NCBI GenBank assembly: GCA_033980235.1
Contig: CM067077.1
Location: 3,027,972-3,091,971 of the forward strand
Direction: 5' to 3'
Origin: Diadema setosum
Taxonomy: Eukaryota > Echinodermata > Echinoidea > Diadematoida > Diadematidae
Length of the DNA: 64,000 bases
The translations under genes were made by a program, and so were the position numbers. Below are positions 11,435 to 26,000 of the stretch, one piece after another. How positions within the stretch are numbered: the stretch's first letter is position 1; every line of letters starts with the position of its first letter. Under the pieces are notes generated by a model. It searched no databases. It was not told the origin of the DNA and worked only from the letters and a program-made list of their open reading frames with translations.

Positions 11435-11838
11435 CATACTTGCCTAAATGGACCTATACATATATCAATATAGGGACCTATAACAAGATCAGCTTTTTAG
11501 TAGGTCCGTCACATTATATTTGTAAAATTGTCTTCTCTTATATTCTTTGTAATTACGACGCAATGTCTCGTCTTATGTTCAGTCGATTGTATCATGTTAT
11601 TTGAGTTTGAGATGTAGAACAATAAAATTAAATCAATCAAAGGTCAGCAAATAAAAAATAAAAAAAAATACATGTACCCGCTGAATCTAGTTACGCCTAC
11701 CGCTCCTCTAAACTTACGTCTATATGAGGATTGTATTATATATTTGACATTACCACTGAACAATGCAAAAGACACATTTGAAATAATAACACACATAGGG
11801 AAACATAAAATGTGGATATGCACATCATGTGATTTAAC
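11386..11838. other. (TA)n tract and AT-rich noncoding DNA
   Basis: (TA)n at 11394-11432, then AT-rich sequence with AATAAAATTAAATC near 11620 that could be a LINE-like 3' end; not assignable. Confidence 0.35.
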
Positions 11839-12791
11839 ACATTTGTTTATTTTGTATTTCCACTGAGCTAATAATCATTATCAATCACTAATCATTCATG
11901 ACATTAAAGTGAAAGAAATGATAACGTATTGAAATGTCAAAAGCACAATTAAGATACACATGTACGTGTAAAGGAATAATTATTTACACATGTTCTGCAA
12001 AGAATGCAAGGGGCTGTTTCTTAATTTATCCAAACGGAAATAGATACACACATGCACACGCGGTTTTATTTGCCACTTAAACTTACATCAAAGAAGTAAA
12101 ACCAGGGGATCAAGAACTCAATTTGATAAATACGGTGACCGCATGGTCTATAGGCTGACTTTAATTCACATGTAGCATTAACAAAAATTATGAAGAGTTA
12201 CAACTTACAATATTCCTTTTTTCCAAATAGATGGATAGTACATGTTTTACACACTGCATGATATTTCCAGATAAAGTACATGACTATGTGCATGTACTGT
12301 ATGCGCTGTAATCAATCATACCGAGAATATAGAGATTGCTGATTCAAATTAAAGATCTTTGATCAGCATTCAGTAATGTACACTGACAAGTGTGAGTCTT
12401 ACTTCCAAATGAGACTTGAGCGTGGCTGTTTTTACAGCTGAGGTTTCAGTGAGTGTATGGATAGCTATACACAATACCATAAACACAGTAAATAGACTGG
12501 TAGACTGATTATGTATACAGAAGTCAAAGACAAAACAAGAACACACTGGCTGCATTCTTGGTTTACAAAATATAGAAAAAATAATTAAACAATATTAAAA
12601 AAAAACTGAATCGGTTAAATCAAAACCAGTTGACCACAACATAATTATGTGCAAAAGATGTATTACTACATGCTACTATGGTATACTCTATTGGATAATG
12701 GGATTATACAGTTTCAATTTTCCCCAACATACGATCAAAGTGAAATGCACTCAATAATGTAATCTACATAAATAATATGCGCGATATATCA

Positions 12792-12950
12792 GGGGCCCGT
12801 TGCATAAAAGTTACAATTATGGTAACTTTGCCATCCAATGGTAACTTCCATGGAATTCTTGATTTTGATTGGCTGTTGAGTATTGTTGCCATGGTAGTTA
12901 CCACTGGATGGCAAAGTTACCATAATTGTAACTTTTATGCAACGGGCCCC
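12792..12950. mobile_element. Palindromic MITE, GGGGCCCGTTGCATAAAAG type
   Basis: The ends GGGGCCCGTTGCATAAAAGT and its reverse complement border a 159-bp element whose arms continue through TACAATTATGGTAACTTTGC. It is absent at the matching points of copies B (about 19950) and C (about 24000), so it entered copy A after duplication. A TTGCCATGGTAGTTAC segment lies in the loop region. Confidence 0.88.
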
Positions 12951-14187
12951 AGGAAACTATTCTCCTGTTACAATGTACAATGGTTACAGTATGACGACAA
13001 AAAAGACCATGTGATACTCAGTACAGTAACCTATATTCGCATAGGAGGGAAATTCGTAAAATGCTATTCCAGTTTGTTAACGTATGTTGATAAACAGTCA
13101 TGACTACGTTTGATTGAAATTCCTTACACGGGATCAAGTCCGTCATTGGAAGGCGTCCCGTGTGTTTCCATCCAGGGTATACGCAAGGCACTTCATAGTC
13201 ACGTCTTTGTCAAGCTATAAAAACACGATCCTGCCCCTCCATCAGACATGTCAGATATCGAATTTGCATTGATTGTACATGTATCACAGTGGCTACCATA
13301 TAAAAATGGGTGAACAAACCACAGTGTATACTGCACATCGTTCCCTCGTGGTGTCATCCTATATCGTAGAGGGAATTAGCTGGAGCACTCATGTTTAGAT
13401 AATGAGCTTGGAGATTTCGTATATGTATTGGGGGAAATGTATTGAATTGCACTACATGTATCTACTTTTAATTCAGTCATTCCACTGTTCCCTAGTAAAA
13501 TAATTGTTCTACATGACTATAATGGCACAAAAATCCGATTATTATGCATTTAATGATAAAATACGTTTGTATACGAATGATCATACAATGGCTATTTTAC
13601 ATGCTATCAACACAAGCTATAACACACAGAATAGAAATCTATAATGCACTACACTACAAACGTGTAAAAAATATTCAATCAAGTACAACAACATACAAAA
13701 ATTATGTTTCATAATTGTGTTCGGCTGAGATATTATTGACGTTTGATGCCATTCATCAACATTGTTTTATTTACAATTTGGAATCATGCAAAAATACACT
13801 ACAATAAGCCTCACGTGATGGTAGAAGTTAGGCTATGTGTTTACATTGGTTACATTGCTTAAAATCTGATTAAATAATGTTCCACCCTTATGAGGATTTT
13901 CACAAACCATTTTGACTCACAACCAGCAATTCACCAAATCAAAATTCGTTTACATTCTTCATTCTTTAATATACCTCGTTAACAACACACGGAGAGATAT
14001 TTTCAGCATGATGTACAACAGCGCTAAAACATCAAATCACATCATACATCAAATTTAATAGTAGACGGCGAGTTGTAATGTTCTTAAAATTTTCTGTAGA
14101 TTTTGATTTTTTGTGCTATTTCCCCTATTTTGGGGGTGCTGAACACGAATCCACTTGTTGCCATTTTTCTAACCGACGTTTTCACCC

Positions 14188-14201
14188 GTTGCCATGGCAA
14201 C
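14188..14201. promoter_or_regulatory. Perfect RFX X-box palindrome
   Basis: GTTGCCATGGCAAC, an exact 14-bp palindrome identical to the symmetrical RFX consensus. Binding is not shown. Confidence 0.5.
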
Positions 14202-14699
14202 ACATTATTTTCCTTTAAAGAACATGTATTCTTCATTAAACATCATAAAAACATGATGTAAACACCAAAATATGTCATTATAAATCCTTTTTAATCAGAC
14301 TTGAGAAAGAATACAATTTTCATAATGTCATGGTTACCTTATAGCAATGACGGTTACCATGGCAACAACTATTTATAGAGAAAAAATCATATTTTTCATG
14401 AAAAAGCAAGAAAACATGACAAGATTGAGTGGAATATTTATCATAAATTACTATCTAGATTATCAGCTTATTTTTCCACTACCAGTATGTTCATTTCACA
14501 TCATTTTCGTTACTATAGCAACAACATGACAAAAGCTGCCTTTTAAAGAAAAATAAGCATTGCGATTGAAAGAAAAGCAAGAATACGTACATAGATGATA
14601 AATTTCTGTACAGTGAGTTTTTTTGAGCTATTTCCTTTATTTTGTCGGTGCCAAACACGAATCGACCTATTGCCATATTTCTAAATGACATCTTTAGCC

Positions 14700-14713
14700 G
14701 TTGCCATGGCAAC
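14700..14713. promoter_or_regulatory. Perfect RFX X-box palindrome
   Basis: A second exact GTTGCCATGGCAAC, 512 bp from the first, in the next internal repeat of the left arm. Confidence 0.5.
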
Positions 14714-17308
14714 AAATTATTTTCTTTGAAATAACATGTATTCTTCATCAAACATCACAAACGCATGCTAAAAACACCAAAATAAGTCCATATAAACACA
14801 TTGATAAACGTATCTCGCTTCAATCAAATTAAAAATCACAATTTCCGACTGTCACAGCAACCTCATAGCAATGACGGTTGCCATGGTAACAGCTAATTTT
14901 TAGAAGAAAATGATTGTTTTCATATAAAAGCATGAAAAGATGAAAAGTTTGAGTAGCATACTCATTACAAATTGCTATGATAATTATCAGCTTTTTTCAC
15001 TACGTTCATGCCACATTATTATCGTTGCTATGGCAACAACTTTTTTCCCTAGAAAGGAGAAGTACCCCAGTAAAAGAAAAACTAGATAGATAAATAATAA
15101 ATTTTTGTAGAGTTTAATTTTTCGGCCTTTTTTTTTTTTTTTTACTCTTTTGGGAATGCTGAAAAGGAATCCACCCATGGCCACTTTTCTAAATGATATC
15201 TTCAGCCGTTACCATGGCAACAAATTATTTTCTTTAAAAGAAAATGTGTTTTTCATTAACATCATAAAAACATGTTGTTAAGGCCAAAATATGTCATCAT
15301 ATACATTTTTCCTCAATTAATAAAAACAATCCTTTTTTTTCAATTACATTGATACCTCATAGCAATGACAGTTGCCATAGTAACAATTCTTAAAAAGAAA
15401 ATACTGATATTTTAATGAAAAAATTGAAAGAATGACGAGATTGAGTACCATATTCATTACAAATTACTATCAGCTTTTGTTTTCACAACGTTCATTCCAC
15501 ATTTCTGTTGCCATAGCAATAACATGAGAAAAATGTTTTTTTAAGGATTAAAGTTCTATAGCAATCTGTTAGAAATTACTATAGAGGAGGTATCATAGTC
15601 ATTTAAGGTTATCAAATGTCTTGGAGACATATGTCTTGGAAACATTAATGCTGAAACAGAGTACATCATGACGAGAAAATTGGAACTTTTGGGAGGTTTT
15701 TAGACATTTGTATTGCTTATTATTTGTATTTTATGTTTCCTGGGTATATCTATAGTTTTAAAAAAAAATCTATTCCTTAACATGTTGCGATATAGGAACA
15801 GAAATGATGTGAACAGAATTATATATGGCTGATAGTCTTGCTCATTTGTAATACTTCAAAAGTTAAGCCATAATTTCACATTTTTTCTTGAAGATTTTTT
15901 TTTCTACAAAAATTGATGCATTTCCATGGCAACCATGTTAAATATTAACCATTATTTCGGATATTTAAGGTTTTAACGGTGCAATGTGATCAGAAATTCA
16001 GGAAGCTGACTAAACTTTTGTGTTTTTACTTATTTGTTTTTTGTTTAGTGTATTCTTTCCTTCTTTATCTGAGTAACGTTAATTTTTTCTTTAAAAAGCA
16101 GTTTTCTCATGTTAATTTTATAGCAACAAGAACGAAGTGGGATGACTATAGTGAAAAAAAAGAACTGACAGTAATTTGTTATAAATATGTTACCCAGTCT
16201 TGTCATCTTTTATGTTTTTCATAATAAATTGTTATTACCATGACAACTGTCATTGCTATGAGGTAACCATGAAATTGAAAAATCGTGATGTTTACTAAAT
16301 TAAAGAGACATGTTTATCTTGACACATTTTGGTGTTAACAACATGTTTTCATAATGTTTAAAGAAGAACAAATGTTCTTTTAAAGAAAATAATTTGCCAT
16401 GGCAACGGCTAAAGATGTCAATTAGAAATATGGCAACAGGTGGATTCGTGTACGGCACTCCCAAAATAAGAGAAAGAACACAAAAAAATCTAACTCTTAC
16501 AGAAATGTATTATCTACGGATTTACTTCATTCTTACTTTCCTGTTAATTGAAATACCTATTTTTTCCTTTAAAAGGCAGTTTTTGTCATGTTGTTGCTAT
16601 AGCAACGAAAAGGAAGTGAAATGAACATAATGGGAAAGAGGTGATAGTCATGATAGTAGTTAGTAATCAATATTCCACCCGATCTTGTCACATTTTCTTG
16701 CTTTTTCATGAAAGTATCACTACTTTCTTTAAAATAGTTGTTACCATGGCAACCATCTTTGCTATGAGGTAACCATGGCATTATAAAAATTGTGATTTTT
16801 AATTTGATTGAAGAGATGTTTAGACTGACTTATTTTGGTGTTTACTGCATGTTTTTATGATGTTTTTGATAAAGAATACACGTTCTTTTAAAGGTAATAA
16901 TTAAAAATTAAAATATAATTATAATAAACAAAAATTGATCATTTATTTATCTAGTTTTTCTTTTAATGGGATACTTCTTCTTTCTAGAGAAAAAAGTTGT
17001 TGCCATAGCAACGATAATAATGTGGCATGAACGTAGTGAAAAAAGCTGATAATTATCATAGCAATTTGTAATGAGTATGCTACTCAAACTTTCCATCTTT
17101 TCATGCTTTTTGATGAAAAAATCATTTTCTTTTAAAAATAGCTGTTACCATGGCAACCGTTATTGCTATGAGGTTGCTGTGACAGTCGGAAATTGTGATT
17201 TTTAATTTGATTGAAGCGTGATACGTTTATATTGACTTATTTTGGTGTTTTTAGCATGCGTTTGTGATGTTTAATGAAGAATACATGTTATTTCAAAGAA
17301 AATAATTT

Positions 17309-17322
17309 GTTGCCATGGCAAC
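17309..17322. promoter_or_regulatory. Perfect RFX X-box palindrome
   Basis: Exact GTTGCCATGGCAAC in the right arm, the mirror partner of the site at 14700. Confidence 0.5.
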
Positions 17323-17813
17323 GGCTAAAGATGTCATTTAGAAATATGGCAACAGGTCGATTTGTGTTTGGCACCGACAAAATAAAGGAAATAGCTCAAA
17401 AAATCTCACTACACAGAAATTTATCATCTATGGACGTATTCTTGCTTTTCTTTCAATCGCAATGCTTATTTTTCTTTAAAAGGCAGCTTTTGTCATGTTG
17501 TTGCTATAGCAACGAAAATGATGTGAAATTAATATAGTGGAAAAATAAGTTGATAATCTAGATAGTAATTTATGATAAATATTCCACTCAATCTTGTCAT
17601 GTTTTCTTGCTTTTTCATGAAAAATATGATTTTTCTTTATAAGTAGTTGTTGCCATGGTAACCGTCATTGCTATAAGGTAACCATGACATTATGAAAATT
17701 GTATTCTTTCTCAAGTCTGATTAAAAAGGATTTATAATGACATATTTTGGTGTTTACATCATGTTTTTATGATTTTTAATGAAGAATACATGTTCTTTTA
17801 AGGAAAATAATGT

Positions 17814-17827
17814 GTTGCCATGGCAAC
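17814..17827. promoter_or_regulatory. Perfect RFX X-box palindrome
   Basis: Exact GTTGCCATGGCAAC in the right arm, the mirror partner of the site at 14188. Confidence 0.5.
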
Positions 17828-19545
17828 GGGTGAAGACGTCGGTTAGAAAAATGGCAACAAGTGGATTCGTGTTCAGCACCCCCAAAATAGGGGAAATAGC
17901 ACAAAAAGTCAAAATCTACAGAAAATTTTAAGAACACCCCAATATTGTGACAACTCGCCGTCTACTATAAGTCACATCATATTTACATAATGCAATTACA
18001 ACATAGGCCTCACCTAAACAAGAAGGAAACAACAGCATTAATCATTATTTCACAAGCACACTTCTGTTTAAATTTCTAGTAAGAAAGTAATCAAGTCAAC
18101 GTTTCCATTCCTTCCTACAAATATAATTCTCTTCTCTAAAAAAGTTCATGTTAACGATTTCAAAAGTACAATGCATCATCTCTGATATTCTATCACACCC
18201 TGAAATATGAAATCTACACATACACCATGCAAATAAAACTATTTTATTGAATATGAACAAGAGAGCATTGCTAGCTATGGTTTTTTACCAAATGAAGTCC
18301 GCATCAATCAGTCCTAATTCACAGACAATTCACATTTGCATTACGTCTTTCCTTTGTCCTCCCATTCGGCGGACTTCTATATTCATACTCATATCGCTAA
18401 ATGACCACAAATAGAAATGTGTATACCGCCTAACGATGCATTATGTATCACAAGCTAGTAAATTAGACAAAGAAAACATATTCATTCCATGTTACAATGG
18501 TGTTACGATTAGCTGCACTTTTACGAGTTGCTCTGTTGTCATATTCTTCATATTCATCATGTTTTATATTTTCTCTCACCACATTCCCTCTTGCTGTCTG
18601 AAGAGAGAGGAAGTCATACAAATTCGATAACAAATTACGTTCAAAACCTTAACAGAAAATTGTTCTATTTACGCATTTTGACATAAAAATTACAAAATGT
18701 TTCCACTATACATGTATATGAGTATACCGAATAGACAATAAGAAGGTAATTACAACTTGCGAAAAGACCGCATTCCACCTTTCACTTCAATTTCAACTGA
18801 TATATAGTCATTGCAGAATGATATCAGTTACTGAAATCTATTGTTTTCACTTTTGAATCATACATAATACATTATATCAACATCATGAAAGTGGAAAACA
18901 TATTCAAATAACCCTAGGCATAATCATGCTTACATTGTGTAGAAGAATGTGAAATTCTATGGGCTATAATTTCTCGGTGTTTGCTTATCAGCTTAGTGAG
19001 TCAGAACTTTAACCAAAATCTGTAGATCACAATTTACAAGTGTCAGCCACATCACCAGTTTGACTTTATAAAATACACTGTCTAGTGCAAAAACCTACAT
19101 TTACTTGCACCAAAGGGGGAGATATTCTAAACATATTCAATGGTGTCTTTAACTTGACACATGTTCAGTTGTAACTATATAACATTATTTGCATAACAAA
19201 GAGAAATAGCAAAACATATTATACATGTACAAGTGACTCAAATAGACCATAATGAAATGATCTCCAATTCCATGCATAATGCATTAGACACTTTGGATTG
19301 ACAGAGCAGCAGAGATGTGAGAGAGTCATTATTAACACAAACAGTGGGATGACGTACAGTGTACCTCCAATAATCAAATGCAGCCACTTTCAATATCCAT
19401 CCATTCTTCCAAATAACACACAGTACAGTAATAAGTGCACTGAAATAAACATTTCTGCAGAAATAGAGATATAGGTATAATGAATGATTGTTTATATATT
19501 GCGGCCATGACGCTTTTAGAAATTTACACCTATACTTTAGTATAA

Positions 19546-22500
19546 GTCTGAGTTTTACTTTCAAATAACACTTGAGCATAGCTGTTTTAACTAGTGAGTT
19601 TTCAGTGATTGTATGAATAGCAATGCACAATACCATAAACACAGTAAATAGACTGGTAGACTGATTATGTATACAGAAGTCATAGACAAAACAAGAACAC
19701 ATTGGCTACATTCTTGGTTTACAAAATATAGAGAAAGTCATAAAACAATAATATCACGGAAAAAAAAACTGATTCGGTTAATAATCAAAACCAGATGACC
19801 ACATCATATATTATGATCAAAAGATTTATTACTACGAGCTACTACGCTACATTCTCTTGAATAATGGGAGTATGCATTTTCATCGTTTTCACAACATACG
19901 ATCAAAGTGACTACATGTATAAATGCACTCAATTTGTAATACACAGATATGCGCGATATAAGGACATAAAATCTCCTGTTATAATGAACAATGGTTACAG
20001 TATGTCGATAAAAAGTGATACATTCAGTCATATTCGCATACAAGGGAAATTCCTAAAATGCTAACCAGTTTGTTGAAGTATACTGATAAACAGTCATAAT
20101 GACCGTGTTTGAGTTAAATTTTTTATACGAGATCAAGTCCGTCTTGCAGGGCGTCCTGTGTGTTTCTTTCCGTGGCATAATAAGGCATGCACTTCATAGT
20201 CATGAGTTTGTCAAACTATAAAAACACCCTCCTGTCCCTCCATCAGATATTGAATTTGAATTGATTGTATCACCATGGCTACTATAAAATAGTGGTTGAA
20301 CAAACTAATACACATTGGTTTAATATCCGCATCGTTCACTCATGGTGTCATCCCACACGTATATCGTAGAGGTGCTCCGAAGGTAATTAGCTGGAGCAGT
20401 CTTGTTTAATGAGCTTAGTGATTGCGTATTACTACATGTACTGGGAAAATGTATTATTGAATTGCATTATTTACTCTTGATTTAGTCATTCTACTGTTCC
20501 CTATTGAAATAATTATTACGCATGACTATGACTGAAAAAAAAACCCGATTATAATGCGTTCAATGATAGAACTTTTATATACAAATGAGCATACAATGGC
20601 TATTTTAGATGCTATCAACACAAAGCGATGAACATGTAGAATAGAAATCTATAGTGTACTACTTTACAAACGTGTAGAAAATTATTCAATCAATTACAGC
20701 AATATATATACAAAAAGGATGTTTCATTCTGTTTTCGGCTGAGATATAATCATTGACATTTGATATCACTTATCAACATTGTTTTTGTTTACAATTTGGA
20801 ATCATGTAAAATACACTACAATGAATCTCACGTGATGGAACAAGGTAGGCTAAGTTTACATTGGATACATTGCTTAAATTCATATGATAATTGCTTACCC
20901 TTGTGACGATTTTCACAAAACACTTTAAATCATGACAAGTAATTCACCAAATCAAAATTCATTTACATTTTTTATATACCTCTTTAACCTAGCAGACACA
21001 CGGAGAGATATTCTCAGCATGATGTCCGATTGTTCTATAACATCAAACCTCTCGTAACTTCACATTTACATAATATACAACACAGTCCTCGAATGTACAA
21101 GAAGGAAATGAATTAATGCATTAATCATCATTTCCATAACACATTCTGCTTAAATTTCTAGCAAGACTGTAATAAAGTGCAACGTTTCCATTCTATCCTT
21201 CAAATACAATTATCTTCTCTTGCTAAAAGCTCATGGTGACGATTTGACGAGTACAATGCATCATCTCTGATATTCTATCACAGCCAGAAATATGAAATCT
21301 ACGAAAAAAAATATGAAAAAAGAGTGTTATTAAAAGTAAGCAAGAGGACATTACTAGCTCTGGGTTTTATCAAATGAATTCAGGATCAGTCTGTCCTATT
21401 CGGCGGACTTCTAAAATTCAGACTCATATCGCTACATGATGATGATGATGATGATGATCCACAGCATTTGTATAGCGCCATATATCTGTCACAGAAACAT
21501 TCAAAGGCGCAGACTGATCACAAATAAAAATGTGTATACCGCTAAATGATACATGTATGTATCACAATCTGGAATTATACAAAGAAGAATAACTTAATAC
21601 CATGTCACATTGGTGCTACGATCACCTCCACTTCAAGTTGGTATCATTGCCGCATACTTCAATTTCTTGCATTTTCTATTACCAAATTTCCCTCTTGCTG
21701 TCGTTGAGAGAGAAAGTTATACAAATTATATTACAAATTACATTCACTCAAGCAACATTAATCCAAATCTTTTGCAGTAGATTAATATGCTATTTACATA
21801 TTTTGATATAAACTTACAAAATACTTCCACTATATATTATGAGAACAACGCATAGACAATGAGAAGACAATAACAACTTCCGAAAAGAGCATGTTTCACT
21901 TCTCAGCTCAGTTTTTTAACGATACATATTCATTGCACATTAATATCAGTTATTGATATTTTAAGTTTTGAATCATACAAAATACATTATATCGACATCA
22001 TGAAAATGGAAAACATATTCAAATTACCCTAGGCATATCATGCATACATTGTGTAGAAGAATGTGAAATTCTATGGGCTATAATTTCTCAGTGTTTGCTT
22101 ATCAGCTTACAGTGAGTCAGAACTTTCAACAAAATCTTTAGATCACAATTTACAAGTGTCATCCACATCACCAGTTTGACTTTATAAAATGCACTGTCTA
22201 GTGCAAAAACCTACATTTACTTGCACCAAAGGAGGAGATATTCTAAACATATTCAATGGTGTCTTTAACTTGACACATGTACAGTTGTAACTATATAACA
22301 TTATTTGCATAACAAAGAGAAATAGCAAAACATATACATGTACTAGTGACTCAAATAGACCATAATGAAATGATCTCCAATTCCATACATAATGCATTAG
22401 ACACTCTGGATTGACAAAGCAGCAGAGATGTGAGAGAGCCATTATTAACAAAAACAGTGGGATGACGTACAGTGTACCTCCAATAATCAAATGCAGCCAC

Positions 22501-23044
22501 TTTCAGTATCCATCCATTCATCCAAATAACACACAGTACAGTAATAAGTGCATTGAAATAAACATTTCTGTAGAAGTAGAGATATAGGTATAATGAATGA
22601 TTGTTTATATATTGCAGTCATGATGCTTTTAGAAATTTACACCTATACTTGTGTAAACTTAAAGTACCAGCATGAACGCGTACGTGTATGATTTGATTAT
22701 ATGCATCCAGTCATAGTTGTTTACTTTTTATTTAAAGAAGTACACAATCTTCAGACAAAAAATACACATTACCATTCTCCACAGAACAAAGCTACAGAGT
22801 AAACTGAATGGTCGGAGTCTGAATGGTTGGAGTTTGCATTATATGCCAATAACAATATGTGACATGACAACACCTTTAAATGTCAAAAAAGAAAACTAGC
22901 ATATTCACAGAGTGAAAACTTATCAGATTACAATATAGTTTACAACCTGGCATGTAGTATGTGCATTGCAAGTACGTGTATACTGTACAAGAGAATAATA
23001 CAAAGTGTTCCATTTCAAACTTCCATCTACAACTCTGCATTCAG
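19546..23044. repeat. Tandem segmental duplication, copy B
   Basis: Starts abruptly at a point matching about 12385 of copy A and ends where copy C begins. It carries uninterrupted sequence at the positions of the palindromic insertions in copy A. Shared landmarks include GAGCACTC/GAGCAGTC TTGTTTA near 20400 and GGGCTATAATTTCTC near 22075. A (GAT)n tract lies at 21437-21457. The 154-codon minus ORF at 19238-19702 spans the A/B junction and is not credible as a gene. Confidence 0.85.
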
Positions 23045-26000
23045 ACATTTGTTTATTTTGTATTTCCACTAAGCTAATATCAATCACAAATCATTCATGG
23101 CATTAAAGTGAAATGAATGATAACGTATTGAAATGTCAAAAGCACAATGAAGATATACATGTAGGCTACGTGTAAAGAAATAATTATTTACACATGTTCT
23201 GCAGAGAATGCAAGGGGCTGTTTCTTAATTTATCCAAACGGAAATAGATATACACACATACACACACGCGTTTGTTTGTTTTTCTTTTTGCCACTTAAAC
23301 TTACATCAAAGAAGTAAAACCAGGAGAGCAAGAACTTAATTTGATAAATACAGTGCCCGTATAGTCTATTTTGGTCTGACTTTAATTCACATGTAGCGCT
23401 AACCGAAATTATGAAGAGTTACAACTAGGTTTCCTTTTTTTTTTTCCAAATAGATGGATAGTATTACACACTGCATGATGAAGTACATGACTATGTACAT
23501 GTATTGTGCACCGTAATACTCGTATATTCAATCGTCCCAAGAACAGAGATTGCTGATTCAAATTAAAGATCTTTGATCAGCATTCAGTGATCTAATCTGA
23601 CAATTCTAAGTCTTACTTTCTATATAGAACTTGAGCATGGCTGTTTCAACTAGTGTAGTGTCAGTGATTGTATGGATAGCTATACACAATACCATAAACG
23701 CAGTAAATAGACTGGTAGACTGAATATGTATACTGTAGTCATAGACAAAACAAGAATACTTTGGCTACATTCTTGGTTTACTAAATATAGAAAAAATAAA
23801 AAATCAATAATATCACCAAAAAAAAAAAAGGAATCGGTCAATAATCAAAACCAGTTGACCACAACAAATATGTTAGAAAGATTTATTACTACAAGCTACT
23901 CGTTATATTCTATTGAATAATGGGAGTATGCAGTTTCGATCAAAGTGACTTTGTATAAATGCACTCAATTTGTAATCTACACAAATATACGCTATATAAG
24001 GGCATATAATCACCAGTTACAATGTACAATGGTAATACAGTATGCCGCTAAAAAGTGATAAAGTCATTCATATTCGCATAGAAGGGAAATTCCTAAAATG
24101 CTTACCACTTCCCTAAAGTATGCTGATAAACAGTCATGGCCATGTTTGAGTAAAATTCCTTACACGAGATCAAGTCCGTCACAGGAAGGCGTCCTGTGTG
24201 TTTCAATCCATTTGCATAGTAAGGCATGCACTTCATAGTTACGTCTTCGTCAAGCTATAAAAACACGTTCCTGCCCTTTCATCAGATATCAAATTTGAAT
24301 TGATTGTATCACAGTGGCTACTATAGAAAAATGGGTGAAGAAACCACAGTGTACTACAAATTAGTTGAATGTCCGCATCGTTCACTCGTGGTGTCAATCC
24401 TTTATCGCAGAGATGTCACGAAGGAGATTAGCTGGAGCACTCTTGTTTAGATAATGAGCTTGGGGATTGCGTATATGTACTGGGAAAATGTATTGAATTG
24501 CACCATCTACTCTTAATTCAGTCATGCCACTGTTCCCTAATAAATAATTATTCTACCTGATTATAATGGCACAAAAAAATCGATTATTATGCATTCAATA
24601 ATAAAGATACATTTGTATATAGACGAATGAGCATAATAATGGTTATTTTAGATGCTATCAACACAAAGCTATATACAAAATAGAAATCTATAATGCACTA
24701 TACTACAAACGTGTAAAAAATATTCATCAATTACAGCAACATACAAAGAGTATGTTTCATAATTGTTTTCGGCTGAGATATTATTGACGTTTGATACCAT
24801 ATATCAACATTGTTGTTATTTTCAATTTGGAATCATGTAAAACACATTACAATGAACCTCACGTGATTGTTATGGTACAAGGTAGGCTATGTGTTTACAT
24901 TGGTTACTTGAAATCTGATTCAACAATTGTTCACTCTTGTGAGGATTTCACAAACCATTTTCACTCATAACGAGCAATTCACCAAATCAAAATTCGTTTA
25001 CATTCTTCTTTTTGATATACAGTGCACCACGTTAACGACACCAGAGAGATATTTTCAGCATAATTTACAACAGCGCTAAAACATCAAAATAAGTCACATC
25101 ATATTAACATAATGTACAACATAGTCCTCAATTAAACAAGAAGGGAACGACAGGAATTATCATTTTTTCACAAACACATTTCTGTTTAAATTCATAGTGA
25201 GACTGTAATAAAGTGCAACGTTTCCATTCTATCGTACACATATGATTCTCTTTTCAAGCTAAAAGTTCATGGTAACGATTTCCCGAGTTCAATACATCAT
25301 TTCTGATATTCTATCACAGCCTGAAATATGAAATCTTCATACACCGTGCAAATAAAACTGTTTTATTGGTTTTTACTAAATGAAGTCATCATAAGCCGAT
25401 CCTAATTTACAGACATTTCACATTTGCATTACGTCTTTCCTGTGTGCTTCCAGTCGGCAGACTTCTATATTCATACTTATATCGCTAAATGATCACAAGA
25501 AGTTTAATAAAGATGTGTGGACCGCCAAAAGATACACGTATGTATCACAATCTTGTAAAATATACGAAGAACAAAATCCTCATTCCACGCAACAATGGTG
25601 TTACGATTAACTGCACTTTAGAATTGCTCTGTTGTCATATTCTTCATATCATCATGTTCATAATTTCTGTTATCAACACATTCTCCCTTGCTGTCTAAGA
25701 AAGATGAAGTCATGCAAAGTAGATAACAAATTACATCCAAAACCTTAACAGAATATTGCGCTATTTACACATTTCGACATGAAACTTACAAAATGCTTCC
25801 ACTATTATGAGAATAACGAATAGACGATAGGAAGGTAATTACAACTTGCGAAAAGAGCGTATCACATCTTTCACTTCAATTTCAACTGATAAATAGTCAT
25901 TGCAGATTGCTATCAGTTATCGATATGTATTGTTTTCAGTTTTGAATCATACAAAATACAATATATCAACATCATGAAAATGAAAAACTTACAAGTATCC

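Larger units (their letters stand above)
14061..17965. mobile_element. 3.9-kb inverted-repeat element packed with X-box-like sites
   Basis: The termini GTAGACGGCGAGTTG and CAACTCGCCGTCTAC are flanked by TA on both sides (14059-14060, 17966-17967). Both arms consist of degenerate units of about 500 bp containing a GTTGCCATGGCAAC-like site, a TTCTTTAAAGAA-like stretch and a GCAATGACGGTTGCCATGG-like site. The right arm mirrors the left to about 16 kb. No transposase was found; short ORFs such as MPWQRLKMSFRNMA are repeat translations. Copies B and C show uninterrupted sequence at the matching position. Confidence 0.85.
11839..19545. repeat. Tandem segmental duplication, copy A (split by insertion)
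   Basis: 11839-14058 plus 17968-19545 align collinearly with copies B and C, for example GGGGCTGTTTCTTAATTTAT at 12013 and 23215. The copy is split by the 3.9-kb inverted-repeat element. Its distal 300 bp are missing relative to copy C. No ORF conserved between copies was seen, so the unit is treated as noncoding. Confidence 0.85.

Noticed and set aside
14347..17537. Several ORFs of 60-90 codons sharing MSFRNMATGRFVFGT-like words
   Set aside because: They fall on the repeat units of the inverted-repeat element, on both strands, and none is long or conserved in codon pattern.
19238..19702. 154-codon minus ORF that looks membrane-like
   Set aside because: Spans the junction of duplication copies A and B, and the frame is not kept in the other copies.
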